Assembly: GCA_003166055.1 (NCBI GenBank)
Contig: PMWR01000585.1
Coordinates: forward strand, 1 to 10,785
Length of the DNA stretch: 10,785 bases
Direction: 5' to 3'
Source of the DNA: Acidobacteriaceae bacterium
Lineage (GTDB): Bacteria; Acidobacteriota; Terriglobia; Terriglobales; Acidobacteriaceae
Part shown: piece by piece, positions 1 through 6,447 of the stretch
Position numbering within the stretch: the first letter of the stretch is position 1
Layout of the letters: the number at the start of each line of letters is the position of its first letter
Made by a program: the position numbers and the translations under genes
Notes under the pieces: generated by a model
Seen by the model: only the letters and a program-made list of their open reading frames with translations
The model's database searches: none
Told to the model about the DNA's origin: nothing

Positions 1-32
1 ATCCAGCCCCCGCAACCAATCAATTCAACAAC

Positions 33-263
33 TTAAGCCGCATTCCCAGCCCTCGTGACTATCTTCAGTTGCGCGGGCGTTGCGTTTTGTTGCGTGGCGG
101 CCCGCTTTTTGGCCGGCTTCTGGTCAAGAAGATCTACGAAGGAGACATCTGCGCCAGGGATCAAGTGAGCGTAGGTGACGCCGCCTACGAATACGATCTC
201 GCCCAAAAACGGAGCGAGTTTTCGCATCGCGTCTTCCAGCATGGGGAGATTGGGATCAGGCAT
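33..263 (-). pseudogene. Chimeric remnant: nucleotidyltransferase N-terminus fused to tyrosine-recombinase C-terminus
   Basis: This 76-residue reading frame begins with ATG at 263 and overlaps the stop of the upstream winged-helix gene by 8 bp (ATGCCTGA), the usual coupling of a two-gene operon. Residues 1-30 (MPDPNLPMLEDAMRKLAPFL, then GEIVFVGGVT) look like the start of a nucleotidyltransferase of the kind found next to such DNA-binding proteins; the VGG is the start of the nucleotide-binding signature. The aspartates that should follow are absent. From residue 31 the frame reads YAHLIPGADVSFVDLLD, which matches the end of phage-type tyrosine integrases; Tyr31 of the YxHL box would be the catalytic tyrosine. 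The rest (QKPAKKRAATQQ onward) is a typical low-complexity integrase tail. Neither activity can survive, so I read it as the scar of a deletion or recombination between two genes in the same orientation. Both halves are assigned by family memory, not by a search. Confidence 0.6.
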
Positions 264-846
264 TGATCTCTTTTCCGAGAAGTTCGACCGCAAGGTTTCG
301 TTCGCGCGTTCTACCGCTTCGAATCGCATCGCAAAGCGCCAGGACACTATAGAGTTTTAGATCTCGTAGAGCTGCCTTAGGCGCGCCCTGATAAAGGGGG
401 ATGAGAGAAATACCGCGCACTTTTCCTTCGGCATACGGCCAGACTGCAGGAGGTTCGTTATCCTCCGGAAGGCGTGACTTGAGGGGTTCCGCCGCTGCCG
501 CGGTTGGGATGCCGCGAACCATCGAGCCCCTTTCCGGCGGAAAGACGTACCTCAATCCGTGCGACAGGAATTCCATCAGTGCAGTCCGGTTCACCCTCTT
601 TTTAGATCCTTCAACGTGAACTAAGCCCGCATCCGCGCACCGCCTCAAGGCCTTCGATACCTCGGACGGAGAAATCGACAGTCCCTCAGCCAGACTCTTC
701 GACTGAGTGGCCGGCTCGCTCTGGATGGCGAGTTTGAGAAGAAGCGCAATATCCTGACCTTGCGTGAACTCATTGCAGGCTGCAATTTCCAATTTGGAAG
801 TTGGAAAACTACACTTAAGGATGAGCAATTCCAACGACCGTTGCAT
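256..846 (-). CDS. Winged-helix DNA-binding protein (MarR-like), partner of the broken nucleotidyltransferase
   Basis: A 196-residue cytoplasmic protein. Residues about 28-90 form a winged helix-turn-helix: helix QDIALLLKLAI, then SLAEGLSISPSEVSKALRR as turn and recognition helix, then AGLVHVEG as the wing. The C-terminal half (RYVFPPERG, VRGIPTA, PPAVWPYAEGKVRGISLIPL, SGRTRERNLAVELL) matches a conserved uncharacterised family that I recall being encoded directly upstream of a small nucleotidyltransferase. That is the arrangement here, although the partner is truncated. The pair resembles a toxin-antitoxin layout, with this protein as the likely repressor or antitoxin; that is inference. The start is uncertain: ATG at 846 is used, a GTG lies at 855, and neither has a clear Shine-Dalgarno sequence. 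Similarity seems to begin only near residue 27, and repeated TTCCAA/TTGGAA half-sites lie within the first 60 bp, so translation may start further in. Confidence 0.65.
   Translation of the reverse strand: MQRSLELLILKCSFPTSKLEIAACNEFTQGQDIALLLKLAIQSEPATQSKSLAEGLSISPSEVSKALRRCADAGLVHVEGSKKRVNRTALMEFLSHGLRYVFPPERGSMVRGIPTAAAAEPLKSRLPEDNEPPAVWPYAEGKVRGISLIPLYQGAPKAALRDLKLYSVLALCDAIRSGRTRERNLAVELLGKEINA
787..834. promoter_or_regulatory. Cluster of TTCCAA/TTGGAA half-sites, possible autoregulatory operator
   Basis: Four copies of one hexamer lie within 48 bp: TTCCAA at 787-792, TTGGAA at 794-799, TTGGAA at 801-806 and TTCCAA at 829-834. The first two make a 13-bp inverted repeat (787-799), and the first three are spaced 7 bp apart. 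On the minus strand the copy at 829-834 (TTGGAA) is followed after 17 bp by TAGTTT, a poor -10 candidate. If the real start of the winged-helix gene lies downstream, these would be its promoter and operator. They could also be chance within coding DNA. Confidence 0.25.
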
Positions 847-855
847 GGAAAACAC

Positions 856-1010
856 AAAGGTCGCATTTCATCTTCGACTGCAAGCCTTTTTCACTCTGAG
901 TTATAAGCTACATCGATCTTCGGCAATTCCCATAAACTCCTCATAAGCAAATTCCGTGGCTGATCCTCCCTTAACAAACAATCTATTTTACGATGGTTAG
1001 TCGCGTGATC
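856..1010. other. Intergenic spacer between arsJ and the winged-helix gene
   Basis: This 155-bp gap separates two leftward genes. It should carry the end of the ars transcript and the promoter of the winged-helix gene. I see no hairpin followed by a T-run. A weak minus-strand promoter candidate is TTGCCG followed after 15 bp by TATAAC, about 45-75 bp upstream of the predicted start. A 10-codon ORF at 901-933 follows a GAGGAG but is too short to call. Confidence 0.4.
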
Positions 1011-2246
1011 TTACTCGGCACCTTCCACAGCGACATCAAGCTTAACGGGATTGCCGCGCGGCAATTTGAGTGAAATGATAGCGGCTAGAAGGACCATTGC
1101 TGCGGAACCCCAAAGACAGCCTTGAAAGCTCGCCCATTCGAAGATGACCCCGGAAAGCATCGTTCCCAGAAGCCGGCCTCCCGCGTTCGCCATATAGTAA
1201 AAGCCGACGTTGAGCGCGACGCTATCTTCGTCCGTATAAGCAAGCACCAGATACGAATGTACCGCAGAGTTGATGGCGAACACTACGGCAAATGCGGCAA
1301 GCCCGATCATGAGGGAGGCACTTGGGGCGAGGCCTGCGCGAAGGGCTCCAATCAGGCCGAGTGGAATAACGAGCAGAATGAAGGCCCAATGCTGCGCTGC
1401 CGGTCCGTCCACCTTCTCTTGTCCTATTGATCGAAGAATATCTGGGACGAAGGCCTGAATGATGCCGTAGCCGATAAACCAGAGGGCGATAAAGCTGCCG
1501 ACTCCTGCAAAGGTCCAGCCAAGCTGCGATAGGAACACGGGCAGGCCCACCACAAACCAAACATCACGCGCTCCAAAGAGGAAGAGTCTCGCCGCAGATA
1601 GCCAATTTATAGCCGGGCTTTTGGAAAAGAGTGCCGAAAACGTTACTTTTTTCTTCGAGCGACCGAGGTCCGATGGCAAAGCAACAACAGTGCCGAGAAG
1701 CACCGCAACCAGCCCTGCAGCCATCGCAATGAGTGCTCCGATGAAGCCAAGGGACGCGAGCAAAACGCTGCCGACAAAAAAGCCCGCTCCTTTGAGGGCG
1801 TTCTTTGAACCAGTGAGCCGGGAAACCCATTTGAAGAGCGCGCCGTCGGCCCCCTCCGGCACGACCACCTTGATGGCGCTTTTCGCGCTCATTTTCGTCA
1901 AGTCTTTGGCGATGCCTGACAGTGCCTGGGCTGCCATCACGTAAGTGACGGACAGAATGCGCGCCCAAGAAGGCTGCAATGCCGCGAGCATGAGCAGAGC
2001 GCCAATCTGAAGCGCGAGGCCGCCGTAGAGCGTGGTCTTGAGGCCGGACCGCGTTGCGATCCAGCCTCCAAGCAGATTCGTGACGATACCGAAGAACTCG
2101 TAGAACAGAAACAAGAATGCGATGGTGATGTCGCTATATCCGAGCCTATAGAAATGCAGAACGACGAGCATCCGCAACGCGCCGTCTGTGAGCGTAAAGC
2201 CCCAGTAAGCGCCTGTTACCAGAGCGTAGCTGCGCATGCCATTCAA
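1011..2246 (-). CDS. arsJ: ArsJ, organoarsenical (1-arseno-3-phosphoglycerate) efflux MFS transporter
   Basis: A 411-residue inner-membrane protein of the major facilitator superfamily, rich in hydrophobic helices throughout. The N-terminal stretch (LVTGAYWGFTLTDGALRMLV, then VLHFYRLGY), the LFYEFFG element, and AAQALSGIAKDLTKMSAKS with TGSKNALKGAGFF are hallmarks of ArsJ as I know it, so the assignment is firm. In the known pathway ArsJ exports 1-arseno-3-phosphoglycerate, which then breaks down outside the cell to arsenate. The partner GAPDH gene lies directly upstream with a 13-bp gap, as is typical for this pair. The first codon appears to be TTG at 2246, with GAAAGG nine bases upstream inside the end of the GAPDH gene; an ATG at 2237 is an alternative but is 18 bases from that ribosome-binding site. 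It is the last gene of the arsM-arsC-gap-arsJ operon. Confidence 0.95.
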   Translation of the reverse strand: MNGMRSYALVTGAYWGFTLTDGALRMLVVLHFYRLGYSDITIAFLFLFYEFFGIVTNLLGGWIATRSGLKTTLYGGLALQIGALLMLAALQPSWARILSVTYVMAAQALSGIAKDLTKMSAKSAIKVVVPEGADGALFKWVSRLTGSKNALKGAGFFVGSVLLASLGFIGALIAMAAGLVAVLLGTVVALPSDLGRSKKKVTFSALFSKSPAINWLSAARLFLFGARDVWFVVGLPVFLSQLGWTFAGVGSFIALWFIGYGIIQAFVPDILRSIGQEKVDGPAAQHWAFILLVIPLGLIGALRAGLAPSASLMIGLAAFAVVFAINSAVHSYLVLAYTDEDSVALNVGFYYMANAGGRLLGTMLSGVIFEWASFQGCLWGSAAMVLLAAIISLKLPRGNPVKLDVAVEGAE

Positions 2247-2259
2247 GATTGAGAACCTT

Positions 2260-3276
2260 TCAAGCCCTTGCTGGAAGCGAATTTGCGATCTTCGCCGCGA
2301 GTTCGGTCATGCGATTCACATAGCCCCATTCATTGTCATACCACGCCAGAATCTTGACCTGAGTACCGTCGATGACCATCGTTGACAGAGCATCGATAAT
2401 GGAGGAGCGCGGATCGTTGAGAAAATCGACCGAAACAAGAGGTCTGGTTTCATAGCCAAGTATTCCGCTAAGTTCAGATTCGGCGGCACGCTTGAGCAGT
2501 GCGTTCACCTCTTCAACAGTCGTCGCGCGCTCTACCTCGAAGACGCAATCCGTGAGCGAGGCGTTGAGCAGCGGAACTCGCACTGCGACACCGTTGAGCT
2601 TTCCCTTGAGTTCGGGGTAGATGAGAGTGATCGCGGTTGCCGAGCCAGTCGTGGTTGGGATAAGTGATGTGAGAGCAGAGCGTGCGCGGCGAAGATCTTT
2701 GTGCGGAGCATCGACCATCGTTTGCGTGTTGGTCACGTCATGAATCGTGGTGATGAGGCCATGACGAATCCCGATGCCCTCATGAATCACTTTGATTACC
2801 GGAGCGAGACAATTGGTCGTGCAAGAAGCCGCAGTGACAATATTGTGGACGTTGGGGTCGTAGAGATGGTCATTTACTCCCATCACGATGTTGAGGGCCT
2901 GCTGCTTGACCGGCGCAGCCACAATAACCTTCCTGACGCCACGCGCAAAGTATGGATTCAGAGCTTCCGGCGTGAGCATCTTCCCGCTGCATTCCAGCAC
3001 TATATCGACGCTGGAGGTCTCCCACGGAACATCGCCGGGCTGATCTTTGTCAGTGAAGGCAATTTCAGAGCCCTCGACCGAAATGCTGACGTCGCTTGCT
3101 TCCATCTGTTTCGGCCATTTTCCGTGCACACTATCGAATTCCAGCAGGTGCACGGCTGTGCCCGGGCCACCCTTGATCTCATTGATGTGCACGATGGACA
3201 AATCGTCTCGTCCCCACGCAGCACGAAACGCAAGCCGCCCCATCCTCCCAAATCCATTGATGCCAATTCGCGTCAT
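2260..3276 (-). CDS. ArsJ-associated glyceraldehyde-3-phosphate dehydrogenase
   Basis: A 338-residue type I GAPDH. The NAD-binding glycine loop is [10 protein letters not shown] at residues 5-14; the catalytic cysteine is Cys152 in [11 protein letters not shown], with His179 in TIHDVTNTQ as its partner; WYDNEWGY lies near the C-terminus. Residues [20 protein letters not shown] replace the usual glycolytic sequence and are what I associate with the arsenic-operon subfamily. In that pathway the enzyme accepts arsenate instead of phosphate and makes 1-arseno-3-phosphoglycerate in the cytoplasm, which ArsJ exports. The adjacent arsJ strongly supports this role over housekeeping glycolysis. An AGAGG lies four bases upstream of the ATG. 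The gene begins 95 bp after arsC, the widest gap in the operon, where there is a small hairpin but no clear promoter. Confidence 0.94.
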   Translation of the reverse strand: MTRIGINGFGRMGRLAFRAAWGRDDLSIVHINEIKGGPGTAVHLLEFDSVHGKWPKQMEASDVSISVEGSEIAFTDKDQPGDVPWETSSVDIVLECSGKMLTPEALNPYFARGVRKVIVAAPVKQQALNIVMGVNDHLYDPNVHNIVTAASCTTNCLAPVIKVIHEGIGIRHGLITTIHDVTNTQTMVDAPHKDLRRARSALTSLIPTTTGSATAITLIYPELKGKLNGVAVRVPLLNASLTDCVFEVERATTVEEVNALLKRAAESELSGILGYETRPLVSVDFLNDPRSSIIDALSTMVIDGTQVKILAWYDNEWGYVNRMTELAAKIANSLPARA

Positions 3277-3312
3277 TCAACCTCTTTTAGCAACTACAAC
3301 TGTGAGCCCATA

Positions 3313-3332
3313 TTGCCAGGGCCTTTCGGCAA
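3313..3332 (-). other. Small hairpin between arsC and gap
   Basis: TTGCC (3313-3317) and GGCAA (3328-3332) can pair around a 10-base loop. On the transcript the same stretch also offers GCC-GAAA-GGC, a three-pair stem with a GNRA tetraloop. There is no T-run, so it does not look like a terminator. It could be a processing or stability element that sets expression of gap-arsJ apart from arsM-arsC, or it could be chance. Confidence 0.2.
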
Positions 3333-3371
3333 TCTCAGGATGCGAGCCATTTGGAACCGGAAGCGTGGATT

Positions 3372-3860
3372 CTATCGCTTTCCGATGTCTTCGATTTCCC
3401 TCTGAAGTGCAATTTTGCTGATGCTCTCCCAAGGAAGGCACAAGAATAGCGATATCCGCCGTTCGAGAATTTGGAAAGCCTGACTAAAGGCTCGAGCAGA
3501 TTCCGGTGTTCCAGGGGCTAGAAGCACGGGTTCTGGCACACCCCAATGGGCGCTCATGGGTTGTCCAGGCCAAATTGGGCAAGTCTCTTTTGCCGCGTTA
3601 TCGCAGACTGTAAAGACGAAGTCGAGATGGAAAGAGCCAGGCTTCGAAAACTCTTCCCAGGATTTGCTTCTAAGCCCCTCGGTGCCGAGACCTGCAGACT
3701 GAATCATCTTCAGAGCCTCAGGCCTGACGACGCCAGCAGGCTGGCTCCCGGCACTGAATGCAGTGAAGTTCGGCGCGCCGCGCCGGTTCATGATTGCCTC
3801 AGCCATGATGGAGCGGGCGGAATTGCCGGTGCAGAGGAATAACACGTTGAAGTGTGGCAT
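3372..3860 (-). CDS. arsC: Arsenate reductase, low-molecular-weight phosphatase type
   Basis: A 162-residue cytoplasmic protein with the low-molecular-weight tyrosine phosphatase fold. The P-loop CTGNSAR (CX5R) places the nucleophile at Cys10 and the anion-binding arginine at Arg16. The arsenate-reductase signature is present: TVCDNAAKETCPIWPG, with Cys86 and Cys94 as the resolving cysteines, followed by AHWGVPEP. These two extra cysteines argue for an arsenate reductase rather than a plain phosphatase. It would reduce arsenate to arsenite, giving the substrate for Acr3 and ArsM. Electron supply (thioredoxin or another thiol) cannot be told from sequence alone. It starts 34 bp after arsM; AAAGGA lies just upstream of the ATG. 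It competes for arsenate with the GAPDH-ArsJ route encoded next in the same operon. Confidence 0.92.
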   Translation of the reverse strand: MPHFNVLFLCTGNSARSIMAEAIMNRRGAPNFTAFSAGSQPAGVVRPEALKMIQSAGLGTEGLRSKSWEEFSKPGSFHLDFVFTVCDNAAKETCPIWPGQPMSAHWGVPEPVLLAPGTPESARAFSQAFQILERRISLFLCLPWESISKIALQREIEDIGKR

Positions 3861-3894
3861 GGGCTTCCTTTTGAATTCCGGTGAAAACTAGCTT

Positions 3895-4812
3895 CTAGGA
3901 GCAGCAGTTTGGACCGCAGCACGGTTGCGCTACCGGGCCGCCCGGCTTAATCGCATAAATCTTGACGCTTGCTGCGGCTGCATTGACGTCATACTGCGAG
4001 AGAAGCGTCGTCAGTTCTTCATGAAGTGAAGGTGATGCGATGGGAGCAGGAGAGCAGCAGCTTGTTGCCTCCTGGACGTTATCTGCGGACATTGAAGGTG
4101 AGCAGCAGCCCGATTGATTTTCAACCTTGGCGTAGGCGTTGAGGTTGGCGCCGCTATCGACGATCTGGACCGAGGAGAACCCCGCTGCGAGCAGGCCTGC
4201 TCTGTAGTCCTCAATTTTGATTGCCCCAGCGATGCACCCGACGTAAGCGGCAACACTCTTTGCAACCGCCTCCGGCAGTTCGTGCTTCAACGCGATGTCG
4301 CTTAGCGCGAGGCGGCCACCCGGCTTGAGCACGCGTGCGATCTCGCGGAAGACTGCGGGTTTGTCCGGCGCGAGATTGATAACGCAGTTGGAGATGACGC
4401 AATCTACCGAGGCGACAGGAAGCGGAATTTTATCGATGGTCGATTGGTAGAACTCCACGTTTTGATAACCGCCGGACATGGCATTCGCTCGGGCGCGTTC
4501 AATCATCGCTGGCGTCATATCGATGCCGATCGCGCGGCCTTCCGGCCCAACCATCTTCGCTGCCAAAAATACGTCGAGACCACCGCCGGAGCCGAGATCG
4601 ACCACGACCTCACCGGGTCTAATGTGAGCCGTTGCCGTGGGATTGCCGCAAGACAAGCCCATGTTGGCTCCCGCCGGGATGGAGGTGAGTTCTTCAGGGC
4701 TGTAGCCAAAGGCCTCCGCTACGGCCTTAACCCCTGCGTGATCGTTGGACAAAGAGCTTTCCGCCACCGCTCCATACTTCGATTTGACCGATTCCAAAAT
4801 CTGTTCTGCCAT
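3895..4812 (-). CDS. arsM: ArsM, arsenite S-adenosylmethionine methyltransferase
   Basis: A 305-residue cytoplasmic class I methyltransferase that would methylate arsenite with S-adenosylmethionine. Motif I is [11 protein letters not shown] (70-80), followed by [15 protein letters not shown]. Conserved arsenic-binding cysteines are Cys55 (GLSCGNP), Cys143 (SNCVINL) and Cys193 (VGCIAGA). The extra N-terminal cysteine pair seen in many ArsM proteins, just after the YGAVA segment, is missing here (SSLSNDHAG instead). The C-terminus carries four cysteine pairs: CCSP at 236-239, CCSP at 252-255, then CCGPNCC at 298-304, with the usual [17 protein letters not shown] between them. The start at 4812 is chosen because GAGGAG lies six bases upstream and [14 protein letters not shown] is the normal N-terminus; the frame could open 40 codons earlier, but that would cross both ars promoters. 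It is the first gene of the leftward operon. Confidence 0.94.
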   Translation of the reverse strand: MAEQILESVKSKYGAVAESSLSNDHAGVKAVAEAFGYSPEELTSIPAGANMGLSCGNPTATAHIRPGEVVVDLGSGGGLDVFLAAKMVGPEGRAIGIDMTPAMIERARANAMSGGYQNVEFYQSTIDKIPLPVASVDCVISNCVINLAPDKPAVFREIARVLKPGGRLALSDIALKHELPEAVAKSVAAYVGCIAGAIKIEDYRAGLLAAGFSSVQIVDSGANLNAYAKVENQSGCCSPSMSADNVQEATSCCSPAPIASPSLHEELTTLLSQYDVNAAAASVKIYAIKPGGPVAQPCCGPNCCS

Positions 4813-4840
4813 GACACTCTCCTCAAAAACACAATAGGGT

Positions 4841-4866
4841 GATATATTCGCAAAACCAAATATATC
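4841..4866. promoter_or_regulatory. Probable ArsR operator (inverted repeat)
   Basis: A 26-bp imperfect palindrome between the divergent genes: GATATATTCG, six bases, then CAAATATATC. The arms match at nine of ten positions. AT-rich arms ending in a TTTG-like element are in keeping with known ArsR sites. It covers the -10 element and the predicted transcription start of arsM (about 4852) and lies just upstream of the arsR -35, so ArsR bound here would block the leftward operon directly. A second perfect inverted repeat, TTCGCAA (4847-4853) with TTGCGAA (4869-4875), interleaves with it and overlaps the arsR -35. Confidence 0.6.
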
Positions 4867-4887
4867 CCTTGCGAACACATTCGTCAA
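4859..4887 (-). promoter_or_regulatory. arsM operon promoter
   Basis: Reading leftward, a -35 element TTGACG (4882-4887) and a -10 element TATATT (4859-4864) are separated by exactly 17 bp, close to the sigma-70 consensus. The predicted start near 4852 leaves a leader of about 40 bases that contains the GAGGAG ribosome-binding site (4819-4824). The -10 lies inside one arm of the operator, and the -35 lies between the two elements of the opposite arsR promoter. Confidence 0.7.
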
Positions 4888-4897
4888 GGCGTATAAG
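4869..4897 (+). promoter_or_regulatory. arsR promoter, leaderless
   Basis: Reading rightward, TTGCGA (4869-4874) and TATAAG (4892-4897) are separated by 17 bp. Transcription should start about seven bases after the -10, which falls on or next to the A of the arsR ATG at 4904. There is no properly spaced Shine-Dalgarno sequence between the -10 and the ATG, so the message is probably leaderless. Confidence 0.6.
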
Positions 4898-4903
4898 TAG
4901 GGT

Positions 4904-5323
4904 ATGGCGGGAAAAACATCAACCTTTAACATCGAACGTTTCTTTCAGGCCCTCGGCGACACCACGCGACTCCGCCTCCTTAACCTCATGGGAGAGCAGG
5001 AGATTTGCGTCTGCTACTTTGTGGAGATTCTGGAGCAGGGCCAACCGAAGATTTCCCGGCACCTGGCCTATCTGCGCCGCGCCGGGATCGTTGAGGCGAG
5101 GCGCGACGGCAAGTGGATGCATTATCGGATCGTCATGCCGCCGAACATCGGTGCGTCCCAGATCCTGCGCCAAACGCTCGCGTGGCTGAAGGAGGAGCGA
5201 GCGATGCAGTCGGACCGGGCGCGTCTTTCAAAGGCTTGCTGCAGTCCCGCGAAGTTCACTGCTCTTCAAGGCGCGCCCTTACCAATTCCGGTCTGCTGCC
5301 CAAGCGCGGCGGAGGTCAAGTGA
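4904..5323 (+). CDS. arsR: ArsR arsenite-responsive repressor
   Basis: A 139-residue winged-helix repressor of the ArsR/SmtB family. Residues 10-30 ([20 protein letters not shown]) form the first helices. Cys35 and Cys37 in EICVCYF match the arsenite-binding CVC motif of the classic Ars[31 protein letters not shown] (residues 47-76) holds the recognition helix and wing. On binding As(III) it should leave DNA and allow transcription of both operons. The last 30 residues form an extension with two more cysteine pairs, CCSP at 112-115 and CC at 131-132, similar to the pairs at the end of ArsM. The N-terminus fits the family at this ATG, although it has no upstream ribosome-binding site. It is coupled to acr3, with 2 bp between its stop and the acr3 ATG. 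Confidence 0.95.
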   Translation: MAGKTSTFNIERFFQALGDTTRLRLLNLMGEQEICVCYFVEILEQGQPKISRHLAYLRRAGIVEARRDGKWMHYRIVMPPNIGASQILRQTLAWLKEERAMQSDRARLSKACCSPAKFTALQGAPLPIPVCCPSAAEVK

Positions 5324-5325
5324 AC

Positions 5326-6447
5326 ATGGCCAGCACACCCTATACGCAAGGCCAGATCTGCGCTCCACTGCATCGAAAGAAACTCTCGTTCTTCGACCGC
5401 TACCTGACTCTCTGGATATTTCTCGCAATGGCCATTGGAGTATCCATCGGCCACTTTGTCCCAGGCTCAGCAGGGTTTGTCGAGCGCTTTCAGAGTGGAA
5501 CAACGAATATCCCAATTGCCATCGGACTAATCATCATGATGTTCCCGCCGCTGGCAAAAGTCCGATATGAGAAGCTGGGCGATGTCTTCCGCAACAAGCG
5601 GGTTCTTGGACTCTCCCTGGTCCAGAACTGGCTCATTGGACCGGCACTCATGTTCAGCCTTGCCATTGTGTTCCTTCGTGGCGAGCCGACCTACATGCGC
5701 GGGCTCATCCTGATCGGTATCGCTCGCTGTATAGCAATGGTCTTGGTGTGGAATGAGTTGGCGAATGGCGACGCGGATTACGCTGCCGGACTTGTCGCCA
5801 TCAACAGCATTTTCCAGGTGCTCTTCTATAGCGTCTACGCCTGGGTCTTCATCACAGTGCTCCCAAAGTGGTTCGGCCTTCAGGGCAGCGTTGTCGATGT
5901 AGGCATCGTCCAAATTGCGAAGAGTGTCGGCATCTATCTTGGTATCCCATTCGCTTCCGGGTTCATTACACGCTTCGCTCTCATTGGGATCAAGAGCGAA
6001 GAGTGGTACCGGACGCGCTTCATTCCCCGCATCAGCCCGCTCACGCTGGTTGCCCTGCTCTTTACGATCCTCGTGATGTTCTCCCTCAAGGGCGACCTGA
6101 TCGTGCGGCTGCCACTCGATGTACTTCGCATTGCACTTCCGCTGGTCGTCTACTTCCTCATCATGTTCCTGGTCAGCTTCTGGATGGGCAAGCGACTCGG
6201 TGCAAACTACGCTCAATCAGCAACCCTTTCGTTTACTGCTGCTGGCAACAACTTCGAACTGGCAATTGCCGTATCCGTGGCCGTCTTCGGCCTGAATTCC
6301 GGCGAGGCATTTGTTGGCGTTGTCGGTCCGCTCATTGAAGTGCCGGCGCTCATCGGGCTCGTGAATGTCGCCTTCTGGATGCGCAAGCGCTACTTCGGGT
6401 CCGAAAGTCGGGAGTTCGCAATGCTACCGGTTGAAGACGCTACGTAA
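5326..6447 (+). CDS. acr3: Acr3 arsenite efflux permease
   Basis: A 373-residue inner-membrane protein of the BART superfamily with about ten hydrophobic helices. It expels As(III) using the membrane potential or proton gradient. Family hallmarks are [20 protein letters not shown] near the N-terminus, the helix [19 protein letters not shown] with the conserved cysteine Cys135, [17 protein letters not shown], and the re-entrant [16 protein letters not shown] with Glu311 followed by [10 protein letters not shown] with Glu338. The ATG at 5326 is used, with GGAGG ten bases upstream; a GTG at 5320 is only four bases from that GGAGG and overlaps the arsR stop, so it is a serious alternative start. 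The gene has no ArsA partner here, so it acts as a single-component pump. It is cotranscribed with arsR and exports the arsenite made by ArsC. Confidence 0.96.
   Translation: MASTPYTQGQICAPLHRKKLSFFDRYLTLWIFLAMAIGVSIGHFVPGSAGFVERFQSGTTNIPIAIGLIIMMFPPLAKVRYEKLGDVFRNKRVLGLSLVQNWLIGPALMFSLAIVFLRGEPTYMRGLILIGIARCIAMVLVWNELANGDADYAAGLVAINSIFQVLFYSVYAWVFITVLPKWFGLQGSVVDVGIVQIAKSVGIYLGIPFASGFITRFALIGIKSEEWYRTRFIPRISPLTLVALLFTILVMFSLKGDLIVRLPLDVLRIALPLVVYFLIMFLVSFWMGKRLGANYAQSATLSFTAAGNNFELAIAVSVAVFGLNSGEAFVGVVGPLIEVPALIGLVNVAFWMRKRYFGSESREFAMLPVEDAT

Noticed and set aside
901..933. Ten-codon ORF (MGIAEDRCSL) after GAGGAG on the minus strand
   Set aside because: Too short, with a ribosome-binding site only three bases from ATG; no sign of an attenuator or conservation.
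2701..3405. 234-residue plus-strand ORF
   Set aside because: It is antisense to the well-supported GAPDH gene and has no family features.
4813..4932. Possible 40-residue N-terminal extension of ArsM
   Set aside because: It would cross both ars promoters and enter arsR; the strong GAGGAG and normal ArsM N-terminus are at 4812.
5113..5325. Possible 71-residue N-terminal extension of Acr3
   Set aside because: It lies inside arsR in another frame; Acr3 similarity and the GGAGG support a start at 5326 or 5320.
5527..6216. 229-residue minus-strand ORF rich in Glu, Asp and His
   Set aside because: It is the antisense shadow of acr3; its charged composition comes from complementing hydrophobic codons.
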